From NCBI GenBank assembly GCA_946885645.1, contig CAMPGU010000004.1:1-40800 (forward strand): 40,800 nucleotides of DNA, written 5' to 3'. The notes under the pieces are model-generated. The model was not told where the DNA came from and did no database searches. It saw only the letters and a list, made by a program, of their open reading frames with translations. Origin of the DNA: an uncultured Haloferula sp. (GTDB taxonomy: Bacteria; Verrucomicrobiota; Verrucomicrobiae; Verrucomicrobiales; Akkermansiaceae). Positions 15,717 through 24,315 of this stretch are shown piece after piece. The stretch's first letter is position 1, and each line of letters starts with the position of its first letter. A program made the translations under genes and the position numbers.

Positions 15717-17153
15717 TCACGCCACCGCACCCAGCCCCGGCCCGGTAAGCTGCGCGGTGGCCAGCTTCCCGTCCTTCGTCCCGAAGAGTCCGGGGAATCT
15801 CCCGGTCCACCCCGCATTGGCGGAGGGGACATATTGGCGGGCGTTTCCCTCGATGGTGGAGAGCCCCGGGATATGCGAGGCGATGCCCGCGGAATGAACG
15901 AAGGAGGCGCCCGGGCAAGTCAGGTCCTGCACGCAAAGGAACATCCCGTATTTCTGCCCCGCCGCCGCCATCAACATGGCGTGGGATTGGCCCTTGCAGG
16001 CTTTCAGACACGCGCCGGTGTAGCCCGTTTCGCGCGCCAGCATCAGGTTCTCCAAATCGGTTAGGGACTCGTCGATCACCACCGGGCGCAGCTTCGCCGC
16101 CTCATGCATCAGCTTGCCGCGGTCCGCCCGGAGGTCCCGGCGGGTCGGCTGTTCGAGATAGAGGATGCTATCGAAGGCCTGCGGGGATTGCTCCCTCACC
16201 TTGCGGAGATACTCCAGGAGGTATTCCACGTCGGGGCAGTTCTCGTTGAAGTCGCAGCAGTATTTCCACTCCACGCCCGGCCGGGTCTCCCGCGCCACTC
16301 GATCGATGCTTACCGTCCGCGCGATATCCCATTCCAGATTCTCGCCTTGGAGCTTGATCTTGATGCGCTGCAGGCCGTCGCGCTTGATCCACTCCCCCAG
16401 CGTTTCCGGCATGCCGTCTCCGAGCGGCTCCTTCAGGTCTCCCGGAGTCACCGCATCAAGCCCGCCCACCGAGTGGAAGAGCCAGATCCAATCGCGCGGC
16501 TCCGCGGACACGTAGCTCTCGAGGGACTCGCCCTTGAAGTCCGCATTGAGGTATCGCGACAGGTCGTGGCCCATCAGCCCGGCGGAATAGGTCCGGTAGC
16601 AGTTCAGGCCGAGCGCCTTGCCGAAGGCATCGTGCAAGGCCGCGTCGAAGGGGCTGGCCGTCACCTGGGTGCAGAGCTTCGGGATCGGCTCCGCCAAGCC
16701 CAGCTCCCCGGAAACTTCGGCCGCTGCCTTGAGATACTCCGGCTCCAATTGGAAATTGATCTCGATGGGATGAGCAGTCCCTTTGAAATCGTACGTGATC
16801 TTGCAGATCCGCTTCGCCAGCGCCCGCATCGCCCCGAGAGTCGTCTCGTAGGGCATGGCTTTCGACGGAAAGGACCACACGTTGCCCATCGGCATCGATC
16901 CGAAACCCGCAGCCGATTTGCCATCCGGCGTCGATACCCGCACCTTCACGTTCAGCAGCGTCACCCGGTCCACCGCCGTGCCCCCGAACTTGTAAGGCGC
17001 GCGATACTTGAAATCCTCGAACGCGAACTCGACCTGCTCGATCCGGATCCCGGCGGCGGGCTTCACGACGAGGATTTGCGGAGCCCCCTGGGCATGGGCA
17101 CCCAAGGTGAGCAGTGAGGCCGATTTGAGGAAATCGCGACGCGTGGAAGACAT
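15717..17153 (-). CDS. Tat-exported enolase-superfamily protein (mandelate racemase/muconate-lactonizing type)
   Basis: 478 residues. The start at 17153 ([20 protein letters not shown]) gives a twin-arginine signal; an upstream start at 17195 would only lengthen it. The enolase-type barrel shows the expected landmarks: KIKLQG (a Lys before the metal ligands), [13 protein letters not shown] (Asp), LYLEQPT (Glu) and VIDESLTD. It probably abstracts a proton alpha to a carboxylate on a sugar acid or similar substrate after export; the substrate cannot be read from the sequence. It lies 93 bases downstream of the GxGYxYP gene on the same strand and is probably in one operon with it. Confidence 0.82.
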   Translation of the reverse strand: MSSTRRDFLKSASLLTLGAHAQGAPQILVVKPAAGIRIEQVEFAFEDFKYRAPYKFGGTAVDRVTLLNVKVRVSTPDGKSAAGFGSMPMGNVWSFPSKAMPYETTLGAMRALAKRICKITYDFKGTAHPIEINFQLEPEYLKAAAEVSGELGLAEPIPKLCTQVTASPFDAALHDAFGKALGLNCYRTYSAGLMGHDLSRYLNADFKGESLESYVSAEPRDWIWLFHSVGGLDAVTPGDLKEPLGDGMPETLGEWIKRDGLQRIKIKLQGENLEWDIARTVSIDRVARETRPGVEWKYCCDFNENCPDVEYLLEYLRKVREQSPQAFDSILYLEQPTRRDLRADRGKLMHEAAKLRPVVIDESLTDLENLMLARETGYTGACLKACKGQSHAMLMAAAGQKYGMFLCVQDLTCPGASFVHSAGIASHIPGLSTIEGNARQYVPSANAGWTGRFPGLFGTKDGKLATAQLTGPGLGAVA

Positions 17154-17246
17154 GGGTTGGGCGGGCTTCAGGATTCCGATCGAAGCGAACCCCAAGACTC
17201 CACCCGATTTCCCCCGGCAAGGGAAGGCGTATCGATGGCCTCCGGC

Positions 17247-19352
17247 TCAGAGCCGCTTTCCGTAAACCTCCACGTCCGCGATCCTCGCGACGGAATCGCC
17301 TCCGGGTTCGTTCACCAGGATCCTCAGATGCTTCGCCGCGGCGGGCGGGAAATCCACATCCGTGACGTTGTCCTTGTTGCCCTTGAGAACCGCGAGGGTC
17401 TTCCATGTTTTGCCGTCCCGGCTGGCTTGCAGCGCGAAGTCCCGCGTGTTCAAGGCAGGGTCCATCCCGGCATCGCCGGCGTGGCGGAGGACACAGCGGC
17501 TGATCTGGTGCTGCGTGCCGAGATCGATGAGCAGGGTCGCCTTTCCCGCCTCCGGGGCGGCCCACACCGTGGCGGGCGTCCCGTCCAAAAGCTGTGCCGC
17601 GCCTTCCCCCGCGTCCGTGGCGGCGGACATCGCCAGATTGAAGGGCAGGCCCTGCGCCTCGTTGTAGAGATTGAAATAATGGTCGGCCCGCACGAACTCC
17701 ACCTTGCCGGGGAAATCCCGCTTCATCTGCTCCTGCAGCTCGATGAGGCGTCGCACCCGCAGATCCCCCCACACGTCCACCTGGTAGGAGAGGAAGAGCG
17801 GCTTTCCGCCCTTCCAGCGGCGGATCTCCCGCGCGAGCGAGCCGCTGAGATGCTCGTAGGAGCCCGCATACGGGATCACCAGCTTGTCGAAGCGCAGGCG
17901 GCCGCCTTCCACGCTGCCCGCCACGGAGGGCATGTCCTTGAAATTCTGTACCGTGGCCCCGTAGAGATTCCGGCAATTCTTCTCATACGCCTGCCGGAGC
18001 GCGGGCGAGGCATCGTCCCAAATGGTCGCCACCCGCAGGCCGGAGCGCTGCAGGTAGGTCTCCGTCATGCGGGCGTAGCCGTCCATCATGGCGGGATCCT
18101 TCAAGGAAGCGCCCACGGGTGCGCCGGGCTCTTCCAGGGTATTCACCGGCATCAGGTAGCCCATCCCGGAGGGACCGGTGACGAAGCAATCGTTCGGCGT
18201 GGCGCTGCCGTAGTAGTGGTTCAGGATCGAAGGCCCGATATCCACCAGACCCGGCGCGATGGTCCAATTCAGCGGCATCTTCCCCCGGTCTTCCCCGATC
18301 CGGTCCCAGTGCTTGCGCATCGCGTGCTGGGTGTACTGGATATTGTCCCCGTCGCTGATGAAGATCGCCACGTACACCTTCTCCGCGAGGTCCGGTTTCT
18401 TCGGGACCGGAGGGATCTTGATCCGGTGGTCCGTGCCCGCATACACGCTGCCGCTCACATAGTGGTCCGCGGGCATGGTGCCGATGCCGAACTCGGAAGC
18501 GGTCGTGATGCCGGTGCGCTCGGTGGCGTACCAGCCCAGCGCGATCGCTTCGCCCGCCTTCATATCGCGGAAGAACTTGCGCAGCATGTCCCGCTCCTCC
18601 GGCACGCGGGTATCCAGCCACACCACCGCCGCCCCGGTGGCGGCGGCGATGTCGCGGGTATGATGATAGTCTCCCCCGCCCCGCTGGTCGTAGGGCTTGG
18701 CGCTTACCAGCAGGCGCTTCTCCGCCCGCGGCCAGTAGCGGGCGTGCATGTGCCCGTAAATTTCCAGCGGCGTGGTGAATTTCAGATCCGTCAGGTCCGC
18801 CACGACCTTCAGGTCCGCCCCGGCCTTCCGCATCGCCTCGTAGATGGCCCGGTTCGCCGGGATGGCGTTGTGTTGCGCGGCCACGGTCCCGGCCAGGTTC
18901 CGGTAATGCGGGCTGAGGGCGCTGTCATAGAGCACCACGCCGTCCAGTTCCTTCGCATACTTCGCCAGCAGCTCGTAGCGGGCCGTCCTTTCATAGTGCG
19001 TGCGGGAGCTGAAACCCGAGGTGTCCGCCCAAGTGAATGCCCCCTCCTCCGCACGGGCTTCGATCAGCAGGATCCGCGGCTGCTTGCGGTTCACCCGGCC
19101 CTGCAAGGCGGAGAAGGTGATCTGCTCGTCCTGCGAGAGATCCTGCACCGTGATCGTGTCCAGCGTCTCCGCCGGGGTCGCAAAGGTCGGCACCGCCTGC
19201 CCCTTCGGCCAGGACAAGCCCTCCGCAATGTTCTGCACCCGCGCATACGGCACGTAGCGGTTCTCCGGCTGCTTTTCCGCCGCCAGGCAAGCCGCCCCTG
19301 AAAGGATCACCCCTGCCGCCCCGATTCCTGCTCTCTTCAGCATTTCCCTCAT
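17247..19352 (-). CDS. GxGYxYP-type putative glycoside hydrolase with C-terminal discoidin domain
   Basis: 701 residues. The start at 19352 (MREMLKRAGIGAAGVILSGA) gives a signal peptide; a second ATG at 19343 is also possible. The N-terminal part (PRILLIEAR, then VLYDSA) and the central FISDGDNIQY, HYYGSATPNDCFVTGPSGMG and YGYLMP-like segment fit the GxGYxYP family, thought to be glycoside hydrolases. The last about 140 residues (AAQLLDGTPATVWAAPEAGK, LLIDLGTQHQIS, then FALQASRDGKTWKTLA and LRILV) form an F5/8 type C (discoidin-like) carbohydrate-binding domain. The product should be secreted or periplasmic. Upstream lies a perfect palindrome at 19407-19426. Confidence 0.82.
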   Translation of the reverse strand: MREMLKRAGIGAAGVILSGAACLAAEKQPENRYVPYARVQNIAEGLSWPKGQAVPTFATPAETLDTITVQDLSQDEQITFSALQGRVNRKQPRILLIEARAEEGAFTWADTSGFSSRTHYERTARYELLAKYAKELDGVVLYDSALSPHYRNLAGTVAAQHNAIPANRAIYEAMRKAGADLKVVADLTDLKFTTPLEIYGHMHARYWPRAEKRLLVSAKPYDQRGGGDYHHTRDIAAATGAAVVWLDTRVPEERDMLRKFFRDMKAGEAIALGWYATERTGITTASEFGIGTMPADHYVSGSVYAGTDHRIKIPPVPKKPDLAEKVYVAIFISDGDNIQYTQHAMRKHWDRIGEDRGKMPLNWTIAPGLVDIGPSILNHYYGSATPNDCFVTGPSGMGYLMPVNTLEEPGAPVGASLKDPAMMDGYARMTETYLQRSGLRVATIWDDASPALRQAYEKNCRNLYGATVQNFKDMPSVAGSVEGGRLRFDKLVIPYAGSYEHLSGSLAREIRRWKGGKPLFLSYQVDVWGDLRVRRLIELQEQMKRDFPGKVEFVRADHYFNLYNEAQGLPFNLAMSAATDAGEGAAQLLDGTPATVWAAPEAGKATLLIDLGTQHQISRCVLRHAGDAGMDPALNTRDFALQASRDGKTWKTLAVLKGNKDNVTDVDFPPAAAKHLRILVNEPGGDSVARIADVEVYGKRL

Positions 19353-19406
19353 GAAAGATTCACCCGCCCGAGGCGGCGCGGCCCATACGTGCCCATTTCC
19401 CACGAT

Positions 19407-19426
19407 TTTCCAAACATGTTTGGAAA
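19407..19426. promoter_or_regulatory. Perfect 20-bp palindrome, candidate operator
   Basis: TTTCCAAACATGTTTGGAAA is a perfect palindrome, 55 bases upstream of the GxGYxYP start and 55 bases beyond the dtxR stop. An AT-rich symmetric site in a GC-rich genome at this spacing is what a dimeric repressor or activator would bind. No regulator for it is recognisable nearby. Confidence 0.6.
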
Positions 19427-19480
19427 TGTCGCGATCAGGGGCCACTCCCGCTTCCCGTCGGTTGTATCGCCCTCCCCCTC

Positions 19481-20137
19481 TCACCTCACCCACAACGAAG
19501 CCGCCGCGGCTTCGCCCACCCGCACCGGATCGGTGCCGCCGCCGACGGTGAGGGTCGAGATTCCCGCCACTTCATCGCGCTCCTTGACGGCCAGCTCCAC
19601 GCCGGGGCGCAGTCCCCGCTCCTGCAGCCAGAGCAGGTATTCCGGCTCGTCGCGCGCCACGCGCACCAAGCGGTAGCTTCCCGCGCCGCAGCCGTTCAGA
19701 GGCCGCAAGTCGGAATCTTCAGCGACGACCCCCTCCGCATCCGGGATCGGATCTCCATGGGGATCGTGTCCGGGACGACCGAGCATTTCGTCGATCCGTT
19801 CCACCAGACGGTCCGAAAAGGCGTGCTCCAGAATCTCGGCCTCCTCGTGCACCTCGGACCAGTCGAGCTTCATCACCTCCACCAGGAAGAGCTCGATCAA
19901 GCGGTGCCTCCGTAGTACCTGTTTCGCGGCGCGTTGGCCACGCTCGGTCAGGGTCACGCCCTTGCGCGGGGAATAATCCACATACCCCTCCCGTTCCAGA
20001 TGCTTCATCATCGTGGTGGCAGTGCCGGGCGTAAGGCCGAGATGGGTCGCTACCTTGCCAACGGCCACGAGATCTCCGCCCGTCTCCGCGAGCCGGTGGA
20101 TGGCTTTCAGGTAGTCTTCGACCGTGCTGGAGGGCAT
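19481..20137 (-). CDS. DtxR/MntR-family metal-dependent regulator
   Basis: 218 residues. The start at 20137 gives MPSSTVEDYLKAIHRL, the family's usual beginning; the open frame upstream is not conserved-looking. The winged helix contains VGKVATHLGLTPGTATTMMK. The dimerisation and metal-binding domain follows (RHRLIELFLVEVM and HEEAEILEHAFSDRLVERID). The last about 70 residues form a FeoA/SH3-like domain (PLNGCGAGSYRLVRVA onward), as in DtxR/IdeR-type rather than minimal MntR proteins. It is divergent from the metal ABC operon and probably controls it through a palindrome at 20241-20256. Confidence 0.93.
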   Translation of the reverse strand: MPSSTVEDYLKAIHRLAETGGDLVAVGKVATHLGLTPGTATTMMKHLEREGYVDYSPRKGVTLTERGQRAAKQVLRRHRLIELFLVEVMKLDWSEVHEEAEILEHAFSDRLVERIDEMLGRPGHDPHGDPIPDAEGVVAEDSDLRPLNGCGAGSYRLVRVARDEPEYLLWLQERGLRPGVELAVKERDEVAGISTLTVGGGTDPVRVGEAAAASLWVR

Positions 20138-20240
20138 CGCCGGTGATTCTAGATTTGGAGCGTTCAAAGTCGAGTAAAGCTCTGGGATACGCCCGCCGGC
20201 TCTCGCGCGGCCCGCCATTTTTGAGCTTTCTCGCTTTTGT

Positions 20241-20271
20241 TTTTGACTACTCAAAATCGTTAGCTTGAATA
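20241..20271 (+). promoter_or_regulatory. Candidate promoter and DtxR-type operator for the metal ABC operon
   Basis: TTTTGA-CTAC-TCAAAA (20241-20256) is a perfect inverted repeat. It overlaps a -35-like TTGACT (20243-20248); a weak -10-like TGAATA lies at 20266-20271 with 17-base spacing. Transcription from it would start about at the ATG at 20278, implying a very short or absent leader. A repeated TTTTTGA occurs just upstream near 20217. Regulator binding is inferred from position only. Confidence 0.5.
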
Positions 20272-20277
20272 GCCCAC

Positions 20278-21261
20278 ATGTCCAGCATTTCACGCCCGCT
20301 CGTCCTCGCTTCCGCCCTGCTCGGCGGATGGCTGCTCGCCTCCTGCGGAAAATCCGCCCCGGCCAAGAGCGGGGAGGCCCGCTCCGAGATCTCTGCCGTG
20401 ACCACCATCGCCATGATCGGAGACGTGGTCGGCCGGATCGGCGGGGACCGGGTGAAGGTGGAGAACCTCATCGGCGAAGGAGTGGATCCGCACCTATACA
20501 AGCCCACCGCGAACGACGTGAAGAAGCTGCAGGCCGCCGATATCGTCTTTTACAACGGCCTGCTGCTCGAAGGAAAGATGACCGATATCTTCGTGAAGAT
20601 CGCCCGCAGCGGAAAACCCGTCCACGCCGTCACGGATACCATCGTGAATCAAGGCGGCTACGTGATGAGCACCGGGGACGAGCACTACGATCCGCACGTC
20701 TGGATGGACGTCGCCGGCTGGAGCAAGGCCACCGGCGACATCGCGGAGTCGCTGGCGAAGTTCGACGCACCGAACGCCGCCGCCTACCGGGAACGCGCCA
20801 CCGCTTACGCCGCCGAGCTGGAGAAGCTCGACGCCTACGCCCGCAAGGCTCTGGCGAGCATCCCGGAAAAACAACGCGTGCTGGTCACCGCGCACGATGC
20901 CTTCAGCTACATGGCGCGCGCCTATGGCCTGGAAGTCCGCGGCATCCAGGGCATCAGCACCGAATCCGAAGCGGGCCTGAAGGATATCAACGAGCTCGTC
21001 TCCTTCATCGTGGAACGGAAGATCCCGGCCGTTTTCGTCGAAAGCTCGGTCCCCCGCAAGTCCGTGGAAGCGCTCGTCGAGGGTGCCCGGTCCAGGGGCC
21101 ATGAGGTGAAGATCGGCGGCGAACTTTTCTCCGATGCGATGGGGGCGGCCGGAACCTACGAGGGCACCTACATCGGCATGATCGACCACAATGTCACCCT
21201 CATCACGCGCGCCCTCGGCGGGGAAGCTCCCGAGAAGGGCCTCAACGGCAAGTTGAAGTGA
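20278..21261 (+). CDS. Metal ABC transporter substrate-binding lipoprotein (Mn/Fe type, cluster A-I)
   Basis: 327 residues. A lipobox ends the signal peptide (LLGGWLLASC). The four metal ligands expected for TroA/PsaA-like proteins can be placed: His in GVDPHLYKPT, His in HYDPHVWMD, Glu in GISTESEAG, and Asp in LFSDAMG. A Glu as third ligand fits manganese or iron better than the His of zinc-binding ZnuA, and there is no His-rich loop. It captures the metal in the periplasm for the downstream ATPase and permeases. It is divergent from the DtxR-type regulator. Confidence 0.92.
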   Translation: MSSISRPLVLASALLGGWLLASCGKSAPAKSGEARSEISAVTTIAMIGDVVGRIGGDRVKVENLIGEGVDPHLYKPTANDVKKLQAADIVFYNGLLLEGKMTDIFVKIARSGKPVHAVTDTIVNQGGYVMSTGDEHYDPHVWMDVAGWSKATGDIAESLAKFDAPNAAAYRERATAYAAELEKLDAYARKALASIPEKQRVLVTAHDAFSYMARAYGLEVRGIQGISTESEAGLKDINELVSFIVERKIPAVFVESSVPRKSVEALVEGARSRGHEVKIGGELFSDAMGAAGTYEGTYIGMIDHNVTLITRALGGEAPEKGLNGKLK

Positions 21262-21308
21262 TCCCCTCCTCCGCGGCGGCACCGTCCGCCGCGACTTTTT
21301 GCTACCTC

Positions 21309-22097
21309 ATGAAATCCACATTCCTCGCCGCCTCCTCGGCCCTCGCATTTACCCTGCCTCCGGCGGCCGCCTACGATCTCTTCCACCCGGTACCCGGGGA
21401 CGAAATGCGGGAGCTTTCCGCCGACCGCCCGGATACCACCGAAAGCCCGGTGACCGTCGATGCGGGCCACGTCCAGATCGAAGCCAGCCTCTTCGACTGG
21501 CGCCGCGATGGCCGCGACGACGTCTATACCGCGATGGCCACCAATTTCAAAATCGGCCTGACGGACTGCACCGATCTCCAGATCGTTTTCGATTCCTACA
21601 CGTGGGAAAACAACGCCGGACCCGCGGGCGATTCCGAGGGCTTCGGCGACGTGACCTTGCGCTACAAGTGGAACCTCTGGGGCAACGACGGCGGCAGCAC
21701 CGCGCTGGCGCTCTTCCCCTACGTCAAGATCCCCACCGGCACGGCCGTGAGCAACGAGGAGTGGGAGGGCGGCCTGATCATTCCCTTTTCCATGGAGCTG
21801 CGCGAGGGTCTCGGCCTCGGGCTCATGGCGGAGCTCGACTCCGTGGCCGACGACAACGGCGGGCATGATTTCGAGTTCGTGCACACCGCGGTGCTCGGCT
21901 TCGACCTCACCGAAAAATGGGGCTGCTTCCTCGAGTACGTGGGCGTGCTGGGAGAGGACCGTTACGAAGCCTATGCGTCCGCCGGAATCACCTATTCGAT
22001 CACTTCCAATGTCATGCTGGACTGCGGCGGGCAAGCCGGTCTGAATGACGACGCCGAGGACATCGGCGCCTTCTCCGGCTTCACCGTCCGCTTCTGA
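21309..22097 (+). CDS. Putative outer-membrane beta-barrel (transporter-like) in the metal operon
   Basis: 262 residues. A signal peptide ([20 protein letters not shown]) precedes a mature protein starting [20 protein letters not shown], followed by alternating strands ([55 protein letters not shown]) and a terminal aromatic (SGFTVRF), as in outer-membrane barrels of the MetA-pathway/transporter type (PF13557-like). It lies between the binding protein (47 bases) and the ATPase (2 bases), so it is almost surely part of the operon. It may let the metal cross the outer membrane, which is an inference from position. Confidence 0.7.
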   Translation: MKSTFLAASSALAFTLPPAAAYDLFHPVPGDEMRELSADRPDTTESPVTVDAGHVQIEASLFDWRRDGRDDVYTAMATNFKIGLTDCTDLQIVFDSYTWENNAGPAGDSEGFGDVTLRYKWNLWGNDGGSTALALFPYVKIPTGTAVSNEEWEGGLIIPFSMELREGLGLGLMAELDSVADDNGGHDFEFVHTAVLGFDLTEKWGCFLEYVGVLGEDRYEAYASAGITYSITSNVMLDCGGQAGLNDDAEDIGAFSGFTVRF

Positions 22098-22099
22098 CC

Positions 22100-22870
22100 A
22101 TGCACCACGAGCACCCGCCGGACTACCCGCTCACCATCCACGACCTCACCGTCGCGTATCAGCGCAAGCCGGTGGTCTGGGATGTGGAGCTGAATATTCC
22201 CGAGGGCAAGCTGGTGGGGATCGTGGGGCCCAACGGCGCTGGAAAGAGCACGCTCATCAAAGCCTGCCTGGACCTGATCCCGAAGACCTCCGGCTGGGCC
22301 CACATCTACGGCAAGCCCTACCGCGAAAACCGCCACCTCGTCGCCTACGTGCCCCAGCGCGAAAGCGTGGACTGGGATTTCCCGGTCTCCGCCCTGGACG
22401 TGGTGGCGATGGGAACCTACCGCCAGCTCGGGTGGCTGCGCCGGGTCGGGAAGAAGGAGCGCGCGGCGGCGATGGCGGCTTTGGAAAAAGTCGGGATCGC
22501 GCACCTCGCCCAGCGCCAGATCAGCCAGCTTTCCGGGGGCCAGCAGCAGCGGGTCTTCCTCGCCCGCGCCCTCGCCCAGGACGCGCGGGTCTATTTCATG
22601 GACGAACCTTTCGCCGCGGTCGATGCGGCCACGGAGCAGGCGATCGTCGAACTGCTGAAGGATCTCCGGCAGCGCGGGCGGACTTGCCTGGTGGTGCATC
22701 ACGACCTCGCCACCGTGGCGGAGTATTTCGATTGGGTGGTGATGATGAACATGAGGATCGTGGCCTCCGGTCCGACGCACGAGGTCTTCACCGACGAGAA
22801 CCTCAGGAAGACGTACGGCGGCCGCTTGTCCCTGCTCGACCACGCCGCCGAAGCGCTGCGGCGGAGGTGA
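22100..22870 (+). CDS. Metal ABC transporter ATP-binding protein
   Basis: 256 residues. Walker [10 protein letters not shown] (about 44-52), Q-loop [13 protein letters not shown], signature LSGGQQQR, Walker B VYFMDEPF and H-loop VVHHDLATV are all intact. The VDWDFP segment after the Q-loop is typical of the manganese/zinc/iron-chelate (MntB/TroB) class. It acts on the inner membrane face, powering the two permeases encoded next. The start lies 2 bases after the barrel gene and the stop 4 bases before the first permease. Confidence 0.95.
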   Translation: MHHEHPPDYPLTIHDLTVAYQRKPVVWDVELNIPEGKLVGIVGPNGAGKSTLIKACLDLIPKTSGWAHIYGKPYRENRHLVAYVPQRESVDWDFPVSALDVVAMGTYRQLGWLRRVGKKERAAAMAALEKVGIAHLAQRQISQLSGGQQQRVFLARALAQDARVYFMDEPFAAVDAATEQAIVELLKDLRQRGRTCLVVHHDLATVAEYFDWVVMMNMRIVASGPTHEVFTDENLRKTYGGRLSLLDHAAEALRRR

Positions 22871-22874
22871 ACCC

Positions 22875-24194
22875 ATGACCGATCTGCCCACGCTTCACGA
22901 CCTGCGCGAGGTGCTGTTGCTCGAAAGCTACAACACCCGCCTCGTCGTGCTTGCCACCACCTTGCTGGGCATCGGCGCGGGCCTGGTGGGGGCCTTCCTG
23001 CTACTGCGGAAGCGCTCGCTGATGGGCGATGTCCTTTCCCACGCCACCCTGCCCGGCATCGGCATCGCCTTCGCCCTCGGCACCACCCTGGCCGGCGGCG
23101 GCAAGAGCCTCGGCATCTTGCTCGCCGGAGCCACCGTCTCCGGCCTCGCCGGAGTCGGGGTGATGCTGGCGATCATCCGCACCACCCGCCTGCGCGACGA
23201 TGTGGCGATGGGCTTCGTTCTCAGCGTCTTCTTCGGGGCGGGCACGGCGATCCTGCGGATGGTCCAGAGCCTGCCGAATGCCGCCGGACTGGAATCCTTC
23301 ATCTACGGGAAGACCGCCTCGATGGTCGCGGGAGATTTCACCGTCATCGCCGTGGTCTCCACGCTCGCGGCGGTCGCGGCGATCCTGCTGCTGAAAGAGC
23401 TCACGGTGCTCTGTTTCGACGAAGGCTTCGCGGCGGCGGAAGGCTGGCCGGTGCTGCTCCTGGATGGCATCCTGCTGGCCTTGGTCACCGCGGTGACCGT
23501 GGTGGGCCTGCAGGCCGTGGGGCTGATCCTCGTGATCGCCTTCCTCATCATCCCTGCGGCGGCGGCCCGTTTCTGGACGGAGCGCCTGTCCGTGATGCTC
23601 TTCCTTTCCGCCGTGATCGGCGGGATCAGCGGTTGGTTGGGCGCCTCGGTGAGCGCCCTGCTCGCGGACCTGCCGGCCGGGGCGCTGATCGTGCTCACGG
23701 CGGCGGTCATCTTTCTCATCAGCATGCTCTTCGGCACCGCACGGGGCGTCATTCCGCGCTATGTAGATCACCGGCGGCTGCAGCGCCGCATGGGCCGCCA
23801 GCACCTGCTGCGCGCGGCCTACGAGGTCCTGGAGGCCAAATCCAGCCCGCCGCTGAACGGCCCGATCCCGCGGGCCGCGCTGCTGGAACACCGGAGCTGG
23901 ACGCCGCGCGAGCTCAACCGCCTCCTCGGCCACGCGCGCGGCGAGGACCACCTGGAGCCCGTCCCGGACCGCTCCTTGATCCACCTTTCCGAGTCCGGCT
24001 TCGGCGAGGCCGCGCGCATCACCCGCAATCACCGGCTGTGGGAGCTCTACCTCATCCGCCATGCCGACATCGCGCCGAGCCATGTGGATCGGGATGCGGA
24101 CATGGTGGAACACATCCTGGGCTCTGAGCTGGTCCGCGCTTTGGAAGCCGAATTGGACACCGCCCAAGTCCCGGCCAGCCCGCACCGGATATGA
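22875..24194 (+). CDS. Metal ABC permease fused to a DtxR-like C-terminal domain
   Basis: 439 residues. The first about 290 form an ABC-3 permease with about 8-9 helices (LLGIGAGLVGAFLLLRKRSL, MGDVLSHATLPGIGIAFALG and further helices to about 285). From about residue 305 the sequence becomes soluble and reads like a DtxR winged-helix plus dimerisation domain: HLLRAAYEVLE, SWTPRELNRLLGHA, IHLSESGFGEAARITRNHRL, WELYLIRHADIAPSHVDRDA, DMVEHILG. Such TroC-DtxR fusions are known in this permease class; the domain may sense cytoplasmic metal. The next permease is separated by a 121-base gap holding a hairpin element. Confidence 0.9.
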   Translation: MTDLPTLHDLREVLLLESYNTRLVVLATTLLGIGAGLVGAFLLLRKRSLMGDVLSHATLPGIGIAFALGTTLAGGGKSLGILLAGATVSGLAGVGVMLAIIRTTRLRDDVAMGFVLSVFFGAGTAILRMVQSLPNAAGLESFIYGKTASMVAGDFTVIAVVSTLAAVAAILLLKELTVLCFDEGFAAAEGWPVLLLDGILLALVTAVTVVGLQAVGLILVIAFLIIPAAAARFWTERLSVMLFLSAVIGGISGWLGASVSALLADLPAGALIVLTAAVIFLISMLFGTARGVIPRYVDHRRLQRRMGRQHLLRAAYEVLEAKSSPPLNGPIPRAALLEHRSWTPRELNRLLGHARGEDHLEPVPDRSLIHLSESGFGEAARITRNHRLWELYLIRHADIAPSHVDRDADMVEHILGSELVRALEAELDTAQVPASPHRI

Positions 24195-24310
24195 AGCGAT
24201 CAGAGACAAGAATCCAGAGACCAGAGACCAGAAACAAGAAGTTGGAGACCACAATCTTGTCTCCGGCTTCTGGCCTCTGGTCTCTGGCTTCTGGCCTCTC
24301 GCGTCTTTCG
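24193..24310. repeat. Solo inverted-repeat element, family B (CCAGAG arms)
   Basis: The gap between the two permease genes is mostly one long imperfect hairpin. The centre is GGAGAC-CACAATCTT-GTCTCC (about 24244-24264), and the arms outward are built of CCAGAGACCAGA-type repeats (about 24214-24242 left and 24265-24300 right), with only scattered mismatches. The same arm sequence borders the four-helix-bundle gene at 35236-35604, including an outer GAAGAC/GAAG-type end. It has no coding capacity. It interrupts an otherwise tightly packed operon. Confidence 0.8.
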
Positions 24311-24315
24311 AGCCA

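Noticed and set aside
17157..19301. A 714-codon plus-strand open frame opposite the GxGYxYP gene
   Set aside because: Long antisense frames are expected in very GC-rich DNA. Its translation is Arg/His/Gly-rich with no domain, while the minus strand reads as a coherent exported protein with a discoidin domain.
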